DNA of 64,000 nt. Origin: Bradyrhizobium sp. ORS 285. Its GTDB lineage: Bacteria > Pseudomonadota > Alphaproteobacteria > Rhizobiales > Xanthobacteraceae. Numbering within the stretch: the first letter of the stretch is position 1; each line of letters starts with the position of its first letter. The notes below the pieces were generated by a model that did not search any database, was not told where the DNA came from, and saw nothing but the letters and a program-made list of their open reading frames with translations. Below, piece by piece: positions 19,588 to 29,100 of this stretch. Location: NCBI RefSeq assembly GCF_900176205.1, contig NZ_LT859959.1:744001-808000 (forward strand). The letters run 5' to 3'. Both the position numbers and the translations under genes were made by a program.

Positions 19588-20466
19588 TCAGGCGCGGAAG
19601 GTTCGCATCAAGCGGTTGAGCCGCTGCGCCATACGCTGGCTCCACGCGGGTTGCTCGCGAACCAGGCGGAAGCCGAGGTTGGCCGGCGGCGTGCCCGAGG
19701 CGCAGCCGCCGGCGCGCGCGTCGCGGATGAAATCGGTCACATAGGCCCGGTGTGCGCCCTCGGCGAGCCGCACGCCGCAATTGTTCACCGTCTTGATGAC
19801 GTGCCCTGCATGATCCTGCAGCTTGCGGCTGAAGCAGGTCGAGGTCCATTCCCAGACATTGCCGGCGAGATCGGCGACGCCATGCTCGTTGAGGCCGAAG
19901 CTGCCGAAACTGCGCGGCTTCGGGTCATCGGGCAGCGTAGCTTCGCGCTCGTAGCGGGCGATCCAGCGCCGCGAGGGGTTCGCGTCATCGACCGCGACGC
20001 CGTCGTCCTTGAAGCGGCTGCCGGCGGCATGGGCCCACTCGGCATCGGTCGGGAGGCGATAGATGTGACCGGTCTTGAGCGAGAGCCATTCGGCATAAGC
20101 GAGGGCATCGAGCCAACTGACCTGCACGGCCGGACGGTCGATGGCGACGGCGACGTCGCGATCGAGGGCGCGGCACGCGCGGGCGTCGACGCAGGCCTGA
20201 TAGTCGGCCGCGCTGACCTGGTGGGTCATGATCGCAAGCGGACGATCAAAGCGGATCGTGGTGACGGGGGCTTCGGCCGGCCGTCCGTCGCGCAGATGAT
20301 CGCCGGAGTCGCGGTAGTGGAGCGTGCCGGGCGCGATCTCGGTGAGAGCCGGGCCGTCGAAGCTGGCGGGAGTTTGGAGTTCTGCGATGATCGGGGCCAG
20401 GGCAGTCGGGCCGGCGACGCCGACGATGCAGGCGAGAGCGAGCTTGATCTTGAAGGCGATAAGCAT
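19588..20466 (-). CDS. nirV: NirV, formylglycine-generating-enzyme-like protein
   Basis: A 292-residue exported protein of the SUMF1/FGE-sulfatase fold, with an N-terminal signal-like helix (KIKLALACIVGVAGPTALA). PAVQVSWLDALAYAEWLSLKTG, RLPTDAEWAHAA, and the C-terminal GNVWEWTSTCF and GFRLVREQPAW are the family core motifs. NirV is encoded directly after copper nitrite reductase in many denitrifiers and is thought to help NirK maturation or activity; its exact role is not proven. It lies 82 bases downstream of nirK, almost certainly in one transcript. Confidence 0.85.
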   Translation of the reverse strand: MLIAFKIKLALACIVGVAGPTALAPIIAELQTPASFDGPALTEIAPGTLHYRDSGDHLRDGRPAEAPVTTIRFDRPLAIMTHQVSAADYQACVDARACRALDRDVAVAIDRPAVQVSWLDALAYAEWLSLKTGHIYRLPTDAEWAHAAGSRFKDDGVAVDDANPSRRWIARYEREATLPDDPKPRSFGSFGLNEHGVADLAGNVWEWTSTCFSRKLQDHAGHVIKTVNNCGVRLAEGAHRAYVTDFIRDARAGGCASGTPPANLGFRLVREQPAWSQRMAQRLNRLMRTFRA

Positions 20467-20548
20467 GGCAGCACATCGGAGCTAACGGGGGCCGGGATAC
20501 CGGCCCCCAGGGTCTTGGGTGATGAGGGTCTTGAGTGATAAGCGCTGA

Positions 20549-21643
20549 TTAGTTGGTCGAGCCGGTCGGAATGTCCGCCGGAGCCTTCACCTGCGTCATC
20601 AGGTCGTCGTTCCACTTGCCCTCGACCTTGAAATGCGCGGTGGCTCCGAGATTGGCCGCCTCGATCAGGTTGTGGGTGACGTAAGCGTAGATGCCGGGCT
20701 GCAGGAATTTGTAGAGCGCGGCCCCGGCCGAGCCACCGCGGATGAACCAGGTCTCGAGCCCGGTCTCCGGCGGATTGGAGAATTTTCCGGTTTCCCAGAC
20801 GTAGTCGCCGTGGCCGCCGATCAAATGCGGGCGGCTGTCGCGATTGGCCTGAGAATGGACGATCAGCACGTTCTCCCCGACATTGGCGGTGAGTGCATTC
20901 TTGCCGGTGAGCGCGCCGGCCTTGCCGTTGAACACGACATGGGTCGGCGTCAGCTTGCGCATGACCTCCTCGGTGTCGCTATACGCTTCGCCAGGCGAGT
21001 CGTAGGACTTGAAATTGCCCTTCTCGTCGCGCGGCACATAGAGGTCCTGCTCGCCGATGTAGTAGACGCGGTCGTAGCGCAAGGCATGGCCATGGCCGTC
21101 ATTGAGACCATCGCGCGGCAGCACCATCACGGCGCCGTTCATGCCGGAGACGACGTGCCAGGGAATCATCGGTCCACCGGGGGCGCAGTGGTAGACGAAT
21201 ACGCCGGTGCGCGTGGCCTTCCAGCGCAGCACGACCTGCTCGCCCGGATTGATCAGCGTCAGCGCGCCGCCGCCGAGCGCTCCGGTCGCCGAATGGAAGT
21301 CGATGTTGTGCGGCATGGTGTTGGTGGCCGGGTTCACGAGTGTGACCTCGACATAGTCGCCCTCGTGCACGACCATCAGCGGACCGGGCATCGAGCCGTT
21401 GAACGTCATGGCCTGGAAGGTGGTGCCCTTCTCGTCGATCACCATCTTCTTCTCCTGGACCACGAGCTTGAACTCCATGATCTTCGGGCCTTGCTTGGTC
21501 GCCTGCTCATGCGCATGCACGAACGGCGGGGCAACCAGATCGACCTTCTGGCGCGGCAGCTTGAGGTCTTCGGCAACAGCGGGAGCCGCAAGCATCATCG
21601 CGGCGATGGCTGCACTGAGCAGGGCGGTGCGGCGGGTCAACAT
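20549..21643 (-). CDS. nirK: Copper-containing nitrite reductase NirK
   Basis: A 364-residue periplasmic enzyme reducing nitrite to nitric oxide. A twin-arginine-like signal (M-L-T-R-R-T then [14 protein letters not shown]) is followed by the mature protein. Copper ligands are visible: HNIDFH (type 1 and 2 histidines with the catalytic Asp), YHCAPGG (type 1 Cys and a type 2 His), [11 protein letters not shown] (His and Met of type 1), and THNLIEA near the C terminus. The start at 21643 gives the proper signal peptide; the reading frame extends further upstream without support. A TTG-N8-CAA box lies 68 bases upstream. nirV follows. Confidence 0.93.
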   Translation of the reverse strand: MLTRRTALLSAAIAAMMLAAPAVAEDLKLPRQKVDLVAPPFVHAHEQATKQGPKIMEFKLVVQEKKMVIDEKGTTFQAMTFNGSMPGPLMVVHEGDYVEVTLVNPATNTMPHNIDFHSATGALGGGALTLINPGEQVVLRWKATRTGVFVYHCAPGGPMIPWHVVSGMNGAVMVLPRDGLNDGHGHALRYDRVYYIGEQDLYVPRDEKGNFKSYDSPGEAYSDTEEVMRKLTPTHVVFNGKAGALTGKNALTANVGENVLIVHSQANRDSRPHLIGGHGDYVWETGKFSNPPETGLETWFIRGGSAGAALYKFLQPGIYAYVTHNLIEAANLGATAHFKVEGKWNDDLMTQVKAPADIPTGSTN

Positions 21644-22047
21644 GGATCGCTCCTTCGTTTGGATCTGTTGTGTGCCGCAAACAGCATGCGCCTGTTGGAA
21701 CCCGGCTTGTTTGTGCTGCAACAAGCAACTTAGCAATTGCGGAATTGTCTGGAGGAATGAGGCAAAAGCGCCTTCGAGCAGCGTGCTGGCCGGCACGCAA
21801 CTGATTTGCATCCGCGCGCGACCAACGGAGAAGCAGTCGCATGTGGACGTGGATGGCCGGGCTTGTCCCGGCCATGACGTGGAGGAAGTTGGACTCATAT
21901 GTCACGTGTGCGCAGCGCTGGGCAACGATCAGGCTGTGGCGTGAGCACCGGCTCATCTGGCCGCTTCGCGCGCGCATGATGAGCGGATGCGTCGGGCTCG
22001 TCCGAACTCTGGATGAACAGACTCTCGGTCGTCCTCGGTGGAAATCG
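21644..22047. other. nirK upstream region, no gene seen
   Basis: About 400 bases between nirK and a small membrane protein gene. The first 80 bases hold the nirK promoter with an anaerobic-regulator-type box at 21711-21724. A short palindrome with 9-base arms (ATGGCCGGG at 21853-21861 and its complement at 21867-21875) is a half-copy of the repeat seen at 60653-60736. I found no convincing coding frame in the rest. Confidence 0.6.
21711..21724 (-). promoter_or_regulatory. NnrR/FixK-type box upstream of nirK
   Basis: TTGTGCTGCAACAA matches the CRP/FNR-family half sites TTG-N8-CAA and is embedded in the arms CTTGTT and AACAAG. Its centre lies about 74 bases before the nirK start. An activator at -41.5 would place transcription start near 21676 and leave a leader of about 33 bases. 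nirK control by FixK2/NnrR is established in Bradyrhizobium; this site assignment is inference. Confidence 0.7.
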
Positions 22048-22257
22048 TCAGCTCAGCCAGCGCACCGCCAGCAGGACGACGAACGCCACTGCGGCCGCGA
22101 CACAGAACAGCGTCGTCATGAACATCGCGATGTTGCCGAGCAGGCCTGACGGCACCGAGTCGTCGCGAAAGGATTCGAACCCGTCTGATTGAGGAATATG
22201 GCCGCGGACATTGGTGAGGACAGCGAGCAAGCGAATGAGCAGGTCCAGGGCTTCCAT
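22048..22257 (-). CDS. Small membrane protein in the nitrite reductase cluster
   Basis: A 69-residue protein of unknown function. The start at 22257 follows GAGG about eight bases upstream. The N-terminal half is amphipathic (MEALDLLIRLLAVLTNVRGHIPQ) and the C-terminal half is one hydrophobic helix (GNIAMFMTTLFCVAAAVAFVVL) ending in RWLS. It is divergent from hemN and shares an intergenic region holding a FixK-like box at 22315-22328, which suggests low-oxygen expression. No family is recognised. Confidence 0.6.
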   Translation of the reverse strand: MEALDLLIRLLAVLTNVRGHIPQSDGFESFRDDSVPSGLLGNIAMFMTTLFCVAAAVAFVVLLAVRWLS

Positions 22258-22314
22258 TGCGGTTTCCTCGAATCGGGGGCAAGCCGATGATCCCCGCCAA
22301 AACGGCCGGCGACT

Positions 22315-22328
22315 TTGACGAAGCGCAA
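22315..22328. promoter_or_regulatory. FixK2-type box between hemN and the small membrane gene
   Basis: TTGACGAAGCGCAA fits TTG(A/C)-N6-(T/G)CAA, the form reported for Bradyrhizobium FixK2 boxes. Its centre is about 64 bases from the small membrane gene's start and 134 bases from the hemN start. Both distances allow activation at -41.5. The footprint itself is inferred. Confidence 0.55.
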
Positions 22329-22414
22329 TGTCGAGGGCGAAAGCCGGGGTTTTACTGGCCATCTGACGGGGCACCTGCTGGCTGCGTCCTTGAGGAAGCT
22401 CAAGGTCGTCTCCA

Positions 22415-22428
22415 TTGCCTTGTGTCAA
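22415..22428. promoter_or_regulatory. Second FixK2-type box just before hemN
   Basis: TTGCCTTGTGTCAA also fits TTG(A/C)-N6-(T/G)CAA. It is centred only 34 bases before the hemN ATG, too close for class II activation of that start. It could repress hemN, act with the site at 22315, or be chance. Confidence 0.35.
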
Positions 22429-22455
22429 ACACGCCTCAACTCAGGTGGACAGGAC

Positions 22456-23808
22456 ATGAGACCAGATCTCGCCGCATGCTACGGTCAGGAGCGCCTCCCG
22501 CGCTACACCAGCTATCCCACGGCGCCGCATTTCTCGGCCGCAGTCGGGCCCTCCACCTACGCAGAGTGGCTGCGCGCGATTCCCGCCGATGCCACGGCAT
22601 CGCTGTACCTGCATGTGCCGTTCTGTCGCTCGATGTGCTGGTATTGCGGCTGCAACACCATGGTCGCCAAGCGCGACGAGCCGATCGCGGTCTATGAATC
22701 CGCGCTGCGCTGCGAGATCGACATGGTCGCGCGCCAGATCGGCCGTCGGCTGCCGGTCGGGCACATTCATTTCGGCGGCGGCACGCCGACGATCATGGCG
22801 CCGGACTCCTTCGTCGATCTCGTCGGCTCGCTGCGCCATTCCTTCTCCGTGCTCTCGACGGCCGAGATCGCGATCGAGATCGATCCGCGCACGCTGACGC
22901 CGGCGATGATCAATGCGCTGGGGACGAGCGGCGTGAACCGTGCGAGCCTCGGCGTGCAGAGCTTCGATCCGCTGGTGCAGAAGGCGATCAACCGGGTGCA
23001 GAGCTTCGAGCAGACCGCCGCGGCGACCACGGGGCTGCGCCGGGCGGGCGTGGCCGGCGTCAATTTCGACCTGATCTATGGGCTGCCGCACCAGACCGTC
23101 GCCTCCTGTCTGGAGACGGTGCAGCGTGCCGTCGAGCTGCGCCCCGACCGGCTGTCCGTGTTCGGCTATGCGCATGTGCCGTCATTCAAGACGCATCAGC
23201 GCAAGATCCCGGATTCGTCGCTGCCCGACAGTCTGGAGCGCTATGATCAGGCGTGTGCGATCAGCGATACGCTGAAGGATTCCGGCTACGTCCAGATCGG
23301 CCTCGATCATTTCGCCTTGCCGACCGATCCCATGACGATCGCCTTCCGCGAAGGCCGGCTGCATCGGAATTTCCAGGGCTACACCACCGACGCCCACGAT
23401 CTGCTGCTCGGTTTCGGCGCCTCGGCCATCGGCCAGCTGCCGCAGGGCTACGTCCAGAACGCGCCGCAGGTGCGCGCCTATGAGGAGAAGATCGCCTCCG
23501 GCAGCCTCGCCACGGTGAAGGGCTATGGCCTGACCGATGATGACCGGCTGCGGGCCGACATCATCGAGCGCATCATGTGCGACTATGGCGTCGATCTCGA
23601 TGTCATCTGCACGCGGCATGGCACGGCAACCGATGCGATGCTGCAATCGGCACCGCGGCTGCAATCGCTGATCTCGGACGGCGTGGTCGAGCTCAACGGC
23701 AGCGCGCTGGCGGTGACCGAGCATTCCCGGTTCCTAGTGCGCAGTGTGGCTGCGGCGTTCGATGCGCATCTCGATGCGTCGAAGCAGTTGCATAGTCGCG
23801 CCGTGTAG
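22456..23808 (+). CDS. hemN: Oxygen-independent coproporphyrinogen III oxidase HemN
   Basis: A 450-residue radical SAM enzyme converting coproporphyrinogen III to protoporphyrinogen IX without oxygen, supplying haem for micro-oxic and denitrifying respiration. The iron-sulfur motif is HVPFCRSMCWYCGCNT (CxxxCxxC) near residue 58. HFGGGTPTIM, GVQSFDPLVQKAINRVQ and YGLPHQT follow as in true HemN rather than HemW. ATG 22456 is preferred: protein similarity begins there and AGGAC precedes it, although the frame is open upstream to 22315. It sits inside the nitrite cluster. Confidence 0.92.
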   Translation: MRPDLAACYGQERLPRYTSYPTAPHFSAAVGPSTYAEWLRAIPADATASLYLHVPFCRSMCWYCGCNTMVAKRDEPIAVYESALRCEIDMVARQIGRRLPVGHIHFGGGTPTIMAPDSFVDLVGSLRHSFSVLSTAEIAIEIDPRTLTPAMINALGTSGVNRASLGVQSFDPLVQKAINRVQSFEQTAAATTGLRRAGVAGVNFDLIYGLPHQTVASCLETVQRAVELRPDRLSVFGYAHVPSFKTHQRKIPDSSLPDSLERYDQACAISDTLKDSGYVQIGLDHFALPTDPMTIAFREGRLHRNFQGYTTDAHDLLLGFGASAIGQLPQGYVQNAPQVRAYEEKIASGSLATVKGYGLTDDDRLRADIIERIMCDYGVDLDVICTRHGTATDAMLQSAPRLQSLISDGVVELNGSALAVTEHSRFLVRSVAAAFDAHLDASKQLHSRAV

Positions 23809-23825
23809 CGAGCCTGCCGCACAGC

Positions 23826-23839
23826 TTGTGCCGCGACAA
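23826..23839 (+). promoter_or_regulatory. NnrR-type box upstream of the DUF1858 gene
   Basis: TTGTGCCGCGACAA is a TTG-N8-CAA site sharing TTGTGC with the boxes before nirK (21711) and between nnrR and nnrS (24869). Its centre is 57 bases from the ATG at 23890. Activation at -41.5 would start transcription near 23874, leaving a short leader that contains the GGAGG site. Confidence 0.6.
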
Positions 23840-23889
23840 AGACGGGGCAGGCCGCGCCGGTTACCATTCACGTTCGAATGGAGGCGCGC

Positions 23890-24081
23890 ATGCCTATCAC
23901 CTTTGACGAACTGGTCGACGACGTCATGCGGCGCAAGCCGGAGACGATCCGCATCTTTCTCGCGTTCCAGATGCGTTGTGTCGGCTGCCCGATCGCCTGT
24001 TTCCACAATGTCGCGGATGCCTGCCGCGAGCATGGCGTCGATCCCGACGCGTTCCTGTCAGCGCTCTGCGCCAGCACCTGA
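23890..24081 (+). CDS. DUF1858-family small protein
   Basis: A 63-residue protein with the DUF1858 layout: PITFDELVDDVMRRKPETIRIF, then RCVGCPIACFHNVADACREHGVD. The CxxC...C cysteines could bind a metal or a cluster. Such domains are found fused to or beside hybrid-cluster and nitrogen-oxide enzymes, but their job is not established. ATG 23890 is chosen over 23878 because GGAGG lies at 23880-23884. It ends directly against the convergent nnrR-type gene. An NnrR-type box precedes it. Confidence 0.78.
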   Translation: MPITFDELVDDVMRRKPETIRIFLAFQMRCVGCPIACFHNVADACREHGVDPDAFLSALCAST

Positions 24082-24798
24082 TCAGGAGCGCGATGCCGAG
24101 GCGTCGGAGCTCTGTTCCGCCAGCAGCACGATCTTGTGCGGCTCCCGCAGCACGATCTTCTGCCGGCCGCTTTCGACGAGGCCCTGCTGCTCCCAGCCGG
24201 ACAGAATCCGGCTCACCGTGTGCAGCGTCGTGCCGGTCATCTGCGCGATGTCCTGGCGGCTGATCGGGAAGTCGATCTGCACGCCGTGATCAAGCTTGCG
24301 GCCGGCCTGGTTGGCGAGCCGCAGCAGCGCATGCGCGATGCGCTGCTCGACCTGCTGCGTCGACATCTCGATGACGCGGGCATGGGTTTCCTGCAGCCGC
24401 TGACCGACCGTCTGCAGCGTATTCGCCGCGAGCGACGGGAACTTTGCGACGAGGCGCGGCCATGCGGCCGACGGCCAGGCGAGCACGATGCTGTCGTCGA
24501 CGGCGGTCGCCGTCGCCGGATAATGCTGCAGGCCGATGGCCGGCGCGACGCCGAACGTGTCGCCGGGCACGACGTAGCGCACCACGATCTGGTCGCCGGT
24601 CGGCGTCGTCTTGGTGGCGCGGACATGGCCGTGCAGCAGCAGGAAGAACGAGGTCGCATCGGCGCCCTGCTCGAACACCGCGCCGTTGCGCGGAACACGC
24701 GTGGAGCGAGCCTCCCGCAGCACCTCCGTGAGGTCGTCGGCGGAGAGTCCCGCAAACAGCGGCAGATGCGCGACCAGCGAGCGGTCGATGGAAGCCAT
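24082..24798 (-). CDS. nnrR: CRP/FNR-family regulator, NnrR type
   Basis: A 238-residue regulator with an N-terminal cyclic-nucleotide-like sensor fold (about 1-125) and a C-terminal helix-turn-helix (PISRQDIAQMTGTTLHTVSRILSGWEQQGLV, about 180-210). There is no N-terminal cysteine cluster, so it is not an oxygen-sensing Fnr. Genes of this type next to nirK and nnrS encode NnrR-like activators responding to nitric oxide. The start at 24798 has GGAG just upstream; a longer opening to 24903 lacks support. It is divergent from nnrS with a shared box at 24869-24882. Confidence 0.82.
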   Translation of the reverse strand: MASIDRSLVAHLPLFAGLSADDLTEVLREARSTRVPRNGAVFEQGADATSFFLLLHGHVRATKTTPTGDQIVVRYVVPGDTFGVAPAIGLQHYPATATAVDDSIVLAWPSAAWPRLVAKFPSLAANTLQTVGQRLQETHARVIEMSTQQVEQRIAHALLRLANQAGRKLDHGVQIDFPISRQDIAQMTGTTLHTVSRILSGWEQQGLVESGRQKIVLREPHKIVLLAEQSSDASASRS

Positions 24799-24868
24799 GA
24801 TGTTCTCCGGGCCGGGCACGGCGAAATTTGCGCCGCTCAATAACACGATTTCGCGATCCGCCGGAAGT

Positions 24869-24882
24869 TTGTGCTGGCGCAA
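24869..24882. promoter_or_regulatory. NnrR-type box between nnrR and nnrS
   Basis: TTGTGCTGGCGCAA has TTG-N8-CAA half sites and differs from the nirK box in only three bases of 14. Its centre is about 78 bases from the nnrR start and 88 from the nnrS start. It could serve either promoter. Confidence 0.6.
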
Positions 24883-24963
24883 TCCGTCGCGAGCCATGCG
24901 CAACTACATCGGGGGAGGCGCCGTGATCGGCGCGGTTCCCATCGATATCGAGCGAGCATGCCC

Positions 24964-26175
24964 ATGGCCATTCCGCGCAACTATCAAGGTTGGACCGTTC
25001 TCGCCAACGGCTTCCGTCCGTTCTTCCTGCTCGGGGCGATCCAGGCCGCGCTCGCGATCCTGGTGTGGCTCCCGGCCTATTATGGCGAGCTGAAGCTGGG
25101 CTCGGCATTTGCGCCGCGCGACTGGCACGTCCATGAAATGCTCTACGGCTATTTGCCGGCGATCGTCACCGGCTTCCTGTTCACGGCGATTCCGAACTGG
25201 ACGGGGCGGCTGCCGATCCGGGGCCTGCCGCTGCTCACGCTCGTCGTGGTCTGGCTGGCCGGACGTCTCGCGGTGACATTGTCCGCCTTCGGCCCCTGGT
25301 GGGCCGCGCTGCTGATCGATGCGAGCTTCCTGCTGCTGGTCGTTCTCGCCGCGGCGCGCGAGATCGTTGCGGGCCGGAATTGGCGTAACCTGCCGGTCGT
25401 CGCCGCGGTCGGTGTCTTGCTCGCCGGCAACGTCGCTTTCCATGTCGAGGCGCATCTGCAGGGTGCGGCGGACTATGCGATCCGCATAGGCGTCGCCGTG
25501 ATCGTGCTGCTGCTGGCCTTGATCGGGGGCCGCATCACGCCGAGCTTCACGCGCAACTGGCTGGTGAAGCACAATCCCGGCCGGCTGCCGGCTCCGTTCG
25601 GCCGCTTCGACATGATCGTCGTGCTGCTCAGCGCGGTGAGCCTGCTCGGCTGGATCGTGGCGCCGGACAACGCAGCCACTGGCGTTGCACTCGTCGTCGC
25701 CGGCGTGCTGCATGCGGTGAGGCTGGCGCGCTGGGCCGGCGACCGGACGCTGCGCGAGCGCCTGCTGGTTATCCTGCATGTCGGCTACGCCTTCGTGCCG
25801 ATCGGCTTCCTGCTCAATGCGGCGGCGAGCGTCGGATGGGTGCTGCCGAGCGCCGGCCTGCACGCCTGGATGGTCGGGGCCGCCGGGATCATGACGCTTG
25901 CAGTCATGACGCGCGCCACGCTCGGCCACACCGGCCAGGCGCTGACGGCCTCGGTCGCGACGCAGGCGATCTATCTCGGCATCATCGTCGCAGCGCTGAC
26001 GCGGGTCTGCGCCGTGCTGGCGCCGGCGCATGCGGGCGCGTTGCTGCACGTCGCGGCCTTCGCCTGGGTCATCGCCTTCGCAGGCTTCGCGCTGGCGTTC
26101 GGCCCGCTGCTGCTCGGCCTCAAGCTGCGCGCGCTGGCGATCCGCTCCGCGGGATCGGCTCAGCCGGTGCTCTGA
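24964..26175 (+). CDS. nnrS: NnrS family membrane protein
   Basis: A 403-residue integral membrane protein with about 12 hydrophobic helices. NGFRPFFLLGAIQAAL near the N terminus and RDWHVHEMLYGYLPAIVTGFLFTAIPNWTGRLP are the NnrS signature, with conserved histidines. NnrS proteins are haem/copper-containing and protect against nitric oxide stress during denitrification. Starts at 24958 and 24964 are both possible and differ by two residues. The last 16 bases overlap the end of the convergent histidine kinase gene. Divergent nnrR and a shared box suggest control by nitrogen oxides. Confidence 0.9.
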   Translation: MAIPRNYQGWTVLANGFRPFFLLGAIQAALAILVWLPAYYGELKLGSAFAPRDWHVHEMLYGYLPAIVTGFLFTAIPNWTGRLPIRGLPLLTLVVVWLAGRLAVTLSAFGPWWAALLIDASFLLLVVLAAAREIVAGRNWRNLPVVAAVGVLLAGNVAFHVEAHLQGAADYAIRIGVAVIVLLLALIGGRITPSFTRNWLVKHNPGRLPAPFGRFDMIVVLLSAVSLLGWIVAPDNAATGVALVVAGVLHAVRLARWAGDRTLRERLLVILHVGYAFVPIGFLLNAAASVGWVLPSAGLHAWMVGAAGIMTLAVMTRATLGHTGQALTASVATQAIYLGIIVAALTRVCAVLAPAHAGALLHVAAFAWVIAFAGFALAFGPLLLGLKLRALAIRSAGSAQPVL

Positions 26176-29100
26176 TTGCGCGCCACCGCGCGCGAGAACA
26201 CCACCTCCATCAGCGTGCCGGATTTCGGCGCCGCCTTGACGTGGAATTGCGCGCGGTTGGCTTCGACCAGCGCCTTGGTCAGCGACAGGCTGAGGCCCGT
26301 GCCCTCGGAGCTCAGCTCGGCTCCCGCGGCCGCGCGGAACGGCTCGAGCGCCGCGGCCACCGCCTGATCGTTCAGCCCATGGCCGGTGTCGCGCACGCGC
26401 AGCAGCACCTCGCCGAAATCCGACAGGGCCGTCGAGACGATCACCTGGCCGCCGGCATTGGCGAGCGAGATCGAGGCCGAGATCAGGTTCATGGCGATCT
26501 GCCGCAGCGCCCTCGCATCGGCGACGACAGGCGGCAGCACCTGCGACAGCGAGGTGCGGATGATGATGCGCGCCCGGTTGGCCTGCGGCTGCATCACCGC
26601 GACGCAGCTCTCGACCAGCTCATTGAGGTTCTGGCTGGTGAAGGCGAGCTCGAGCTTGCCGGTCTCGATGCGTGACAATTCGAGCAGGTCGTCGATCAGC
26701 GACACCACGCGCTCGCCGGAGGCGCGGATGTCCTTCATGTATTCGGCATAGCGCGTGTTGCCGAGCGTGCCGAAGCGCTCGCCGATCATCACTTCGGCAA
26801 AGCCGATGATCGCGTTCAGCGGCGCGCGCACCTCGTGGCTGATCCGCGCCAGCATGTCGGCCTTGGCATTGGCCGCACGGTCGGCGACGCGCCGGGCCTG
26901 CAGCAATTCGTTCTCGCCGCGGCGGAGCTGCGACAGATCGCGGAACACCGCGAAGAAATTCGGCCCCTCCGGCCGCGTGCGGCCGACCGTCATCGACAGC
27001 GGAATGGCGCCGCCCTGGGCGATCTTGCCGAGCACCTCGTGGCCCTGATCGCGCACGCCCGACGCACCGGCCTCTTGAACGCAGTCGAGATAGTCGAGCA
27101 CGAGCCGGGCGCTCTCGGGCGCGAACAGCTCGATCAGGTTGCGCCGAACGAGCTCAGTGCCGTCATAGCCGAACAGCGCCTCCGCACTGCGATTGCAGGC
27201 GTGGATGTTGCCGCCGGCATCGAACATCAGGATGCCCTCGGCGGTGACGTCGAGGATGGCAGCAAGATCCTCGGCCTCCGCGTGACCGGCGGCCGGAGGC
27301 GGCGGCACCACGAGCGCGGCCGGTGCTGCTTGTGCCGGCGCCGGCGCGGCGTCCGTCGTGGGCGGCAGCGCCGCTGCAGGACCTTGCGTCGGCGCGAAGA
27401 TCAGCGCGTGCGCGGTGTCGCCGTCCCAGGTGATCGTGAACAGGCGCGCCTCGGCCTTGATCTCCTCGCTGGAGGAGCCGTCGGCCGCGGAGATCGTCAC
27501 CGGCGTGCCGGTTTCGGATTTGTTGGAGGATCCCGAGCCGCCGGGCTCGACATAGAGCGCATCGAGGCCGCCGGCCTGCTCGAGCGCCGGCAGGTCGGCA
27601 TAGCCCATCTGCTTGAAGAAGGCGGGGTTGGCATAGAGCAGCCGATCGAGCCGGTAGATCAGCATGCCCGTCGGGAGCAGGTCGAGCAGGATGCGGTCGC
27701 GCTGGCTGTCCCCCTGGGCCGGCGGCGCCTCGGGCGTCAGCCAGTCCGTCTGCAGCCCGCCGCCGTGCTCGCTCGTCGCGTCGGACCGTGCCGACATCTC
27801 GTCGTGCTGGGCTGGTCCAAAGGGATCACTCACGCGCGGCGCCATCTCGTGCGCCGGACCGGAAAGGTCCGCCGGCGTGTTGCGGACCTCACCTTCGAGC
27901 CGGGCCGACAGCTGGCGCGCAAGTTCATGAAACGCATTGTTCTCCACCGGCGTCAGCGCCGGAAGCTTGCTCTCTCCGAGGGCGCGGAACGGCACGACGT
28001 TTCCGGCCGCCTCCAGGCCGACACCATCAATGTGGGACGCGTCCGTCGCTATGGAAGCATCCCGTGCTGACAGCGTGATGTTGTCCTGCCGCGGCGGCGC
28101 ATCTGCGGCCGGCCCATGGTCGGATTGCGCAAGCTCTGCCGGTGCAACATCAGCCGCAGCAGGATCGGTCCCGCCGCCCTGCGACGCCTCGGCCGTGGCG
28201 GGGCGCAGCGCCTCCAGACGGTTCAGGGTGTCGAGATCGCGACAGACGCCGAAGCCACGATAGCCGGAATAGGTCTGCTCCCGCGTGAGGACCGGCAGCC
28301 CCGAGAGCTCGACGGCAAGGCGCTCGCCGCTGTCGTCGGTCGGCCACGTCACGACGAGGTTGCTCCAGGTCTGCCGCGATTCGATGGCAGCGCTGACGAG
28401 ACCGTCCGGATCGAGTCCGAGCGTGTCCGTGATGTCATGCCAGGGCTGACCGAGCAGGGCTGCGCTCCGTGCGCCGATCAGGCGGACGAACTCATCGGAG
28501 CCGACCGAGAACCGCCCTTCGGCATCCATCTCCCAGGAGAAACGCAGCGGATGACGACGCGCGCGCGTCGACGCATCATCGGAAACGGCGTTGGCCTCGT
28601 CGTCTGCCTGCTGCATCGGCGGCGCGGCAGCCTCGGTCGCGCGGTCCTCGCTGGCCGCAGCCTGCGATGGCGCGAATGCGGAGGGATGCAGGTCGGCCGT
28701 GGTCTGCGACACCAGCGCCTGCGGCTCGAACAGCTCGGCCTCCGCGGGATCGTCGATGAGGAGGAATTCAGCCGGCGCTTCGTTCGACAAAGCGGGAGCT
28801 TCGTAGTCGGTGTGGCGTTCAGTCATGTCGTCCATCGAAGGGGCAGGCGGAGTCTCGGCCGCATCGGTGCCGGCGATCTCAACGGCGGCAGGTGATGCCG
28901 GGGAGGCATCGGGGGCGAGCTCTGCGTGTTGTGTGGGCGCCGGGCTCGGCGCGTCGATCTCGTCAGGCCTGATCGGCACGGGCATCGCGACCAGTCCGGT
29001 CTGACTGCCGCTGCCGACACGGCACAGCAGGGCGCGCTCCGCGCCGAGCGTCACCTCGGCGAGGCCGTCGGCCAGTGCCGCGTGTCGGGCTGCCGCAAAT

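Noticed and set aside
21668..21680. TTGTGTGCCGCAA before nirK as a second FNR-type box
   Set aside because: The spacing is seven instead of eight bases between half sites, and it is too close to the start codon.
22165..22190. GGATTCGAACCCG, resembling a tRNA T arm on the minus strand
   Set aside because: It lies within the small membrane protein gene. No acceptor, D or anticodon arm can be built around it.
24082..24903. Oxygen-sensing Fnr or FixK identity for the regulator beside nnrS
   Set aside because: There is no N-terminal cysteine cluster for Fnr. The position between the nitrite cluster and nnrS favours NnrR over FixK, although FixK cannot be fully excluded by sequence alone.
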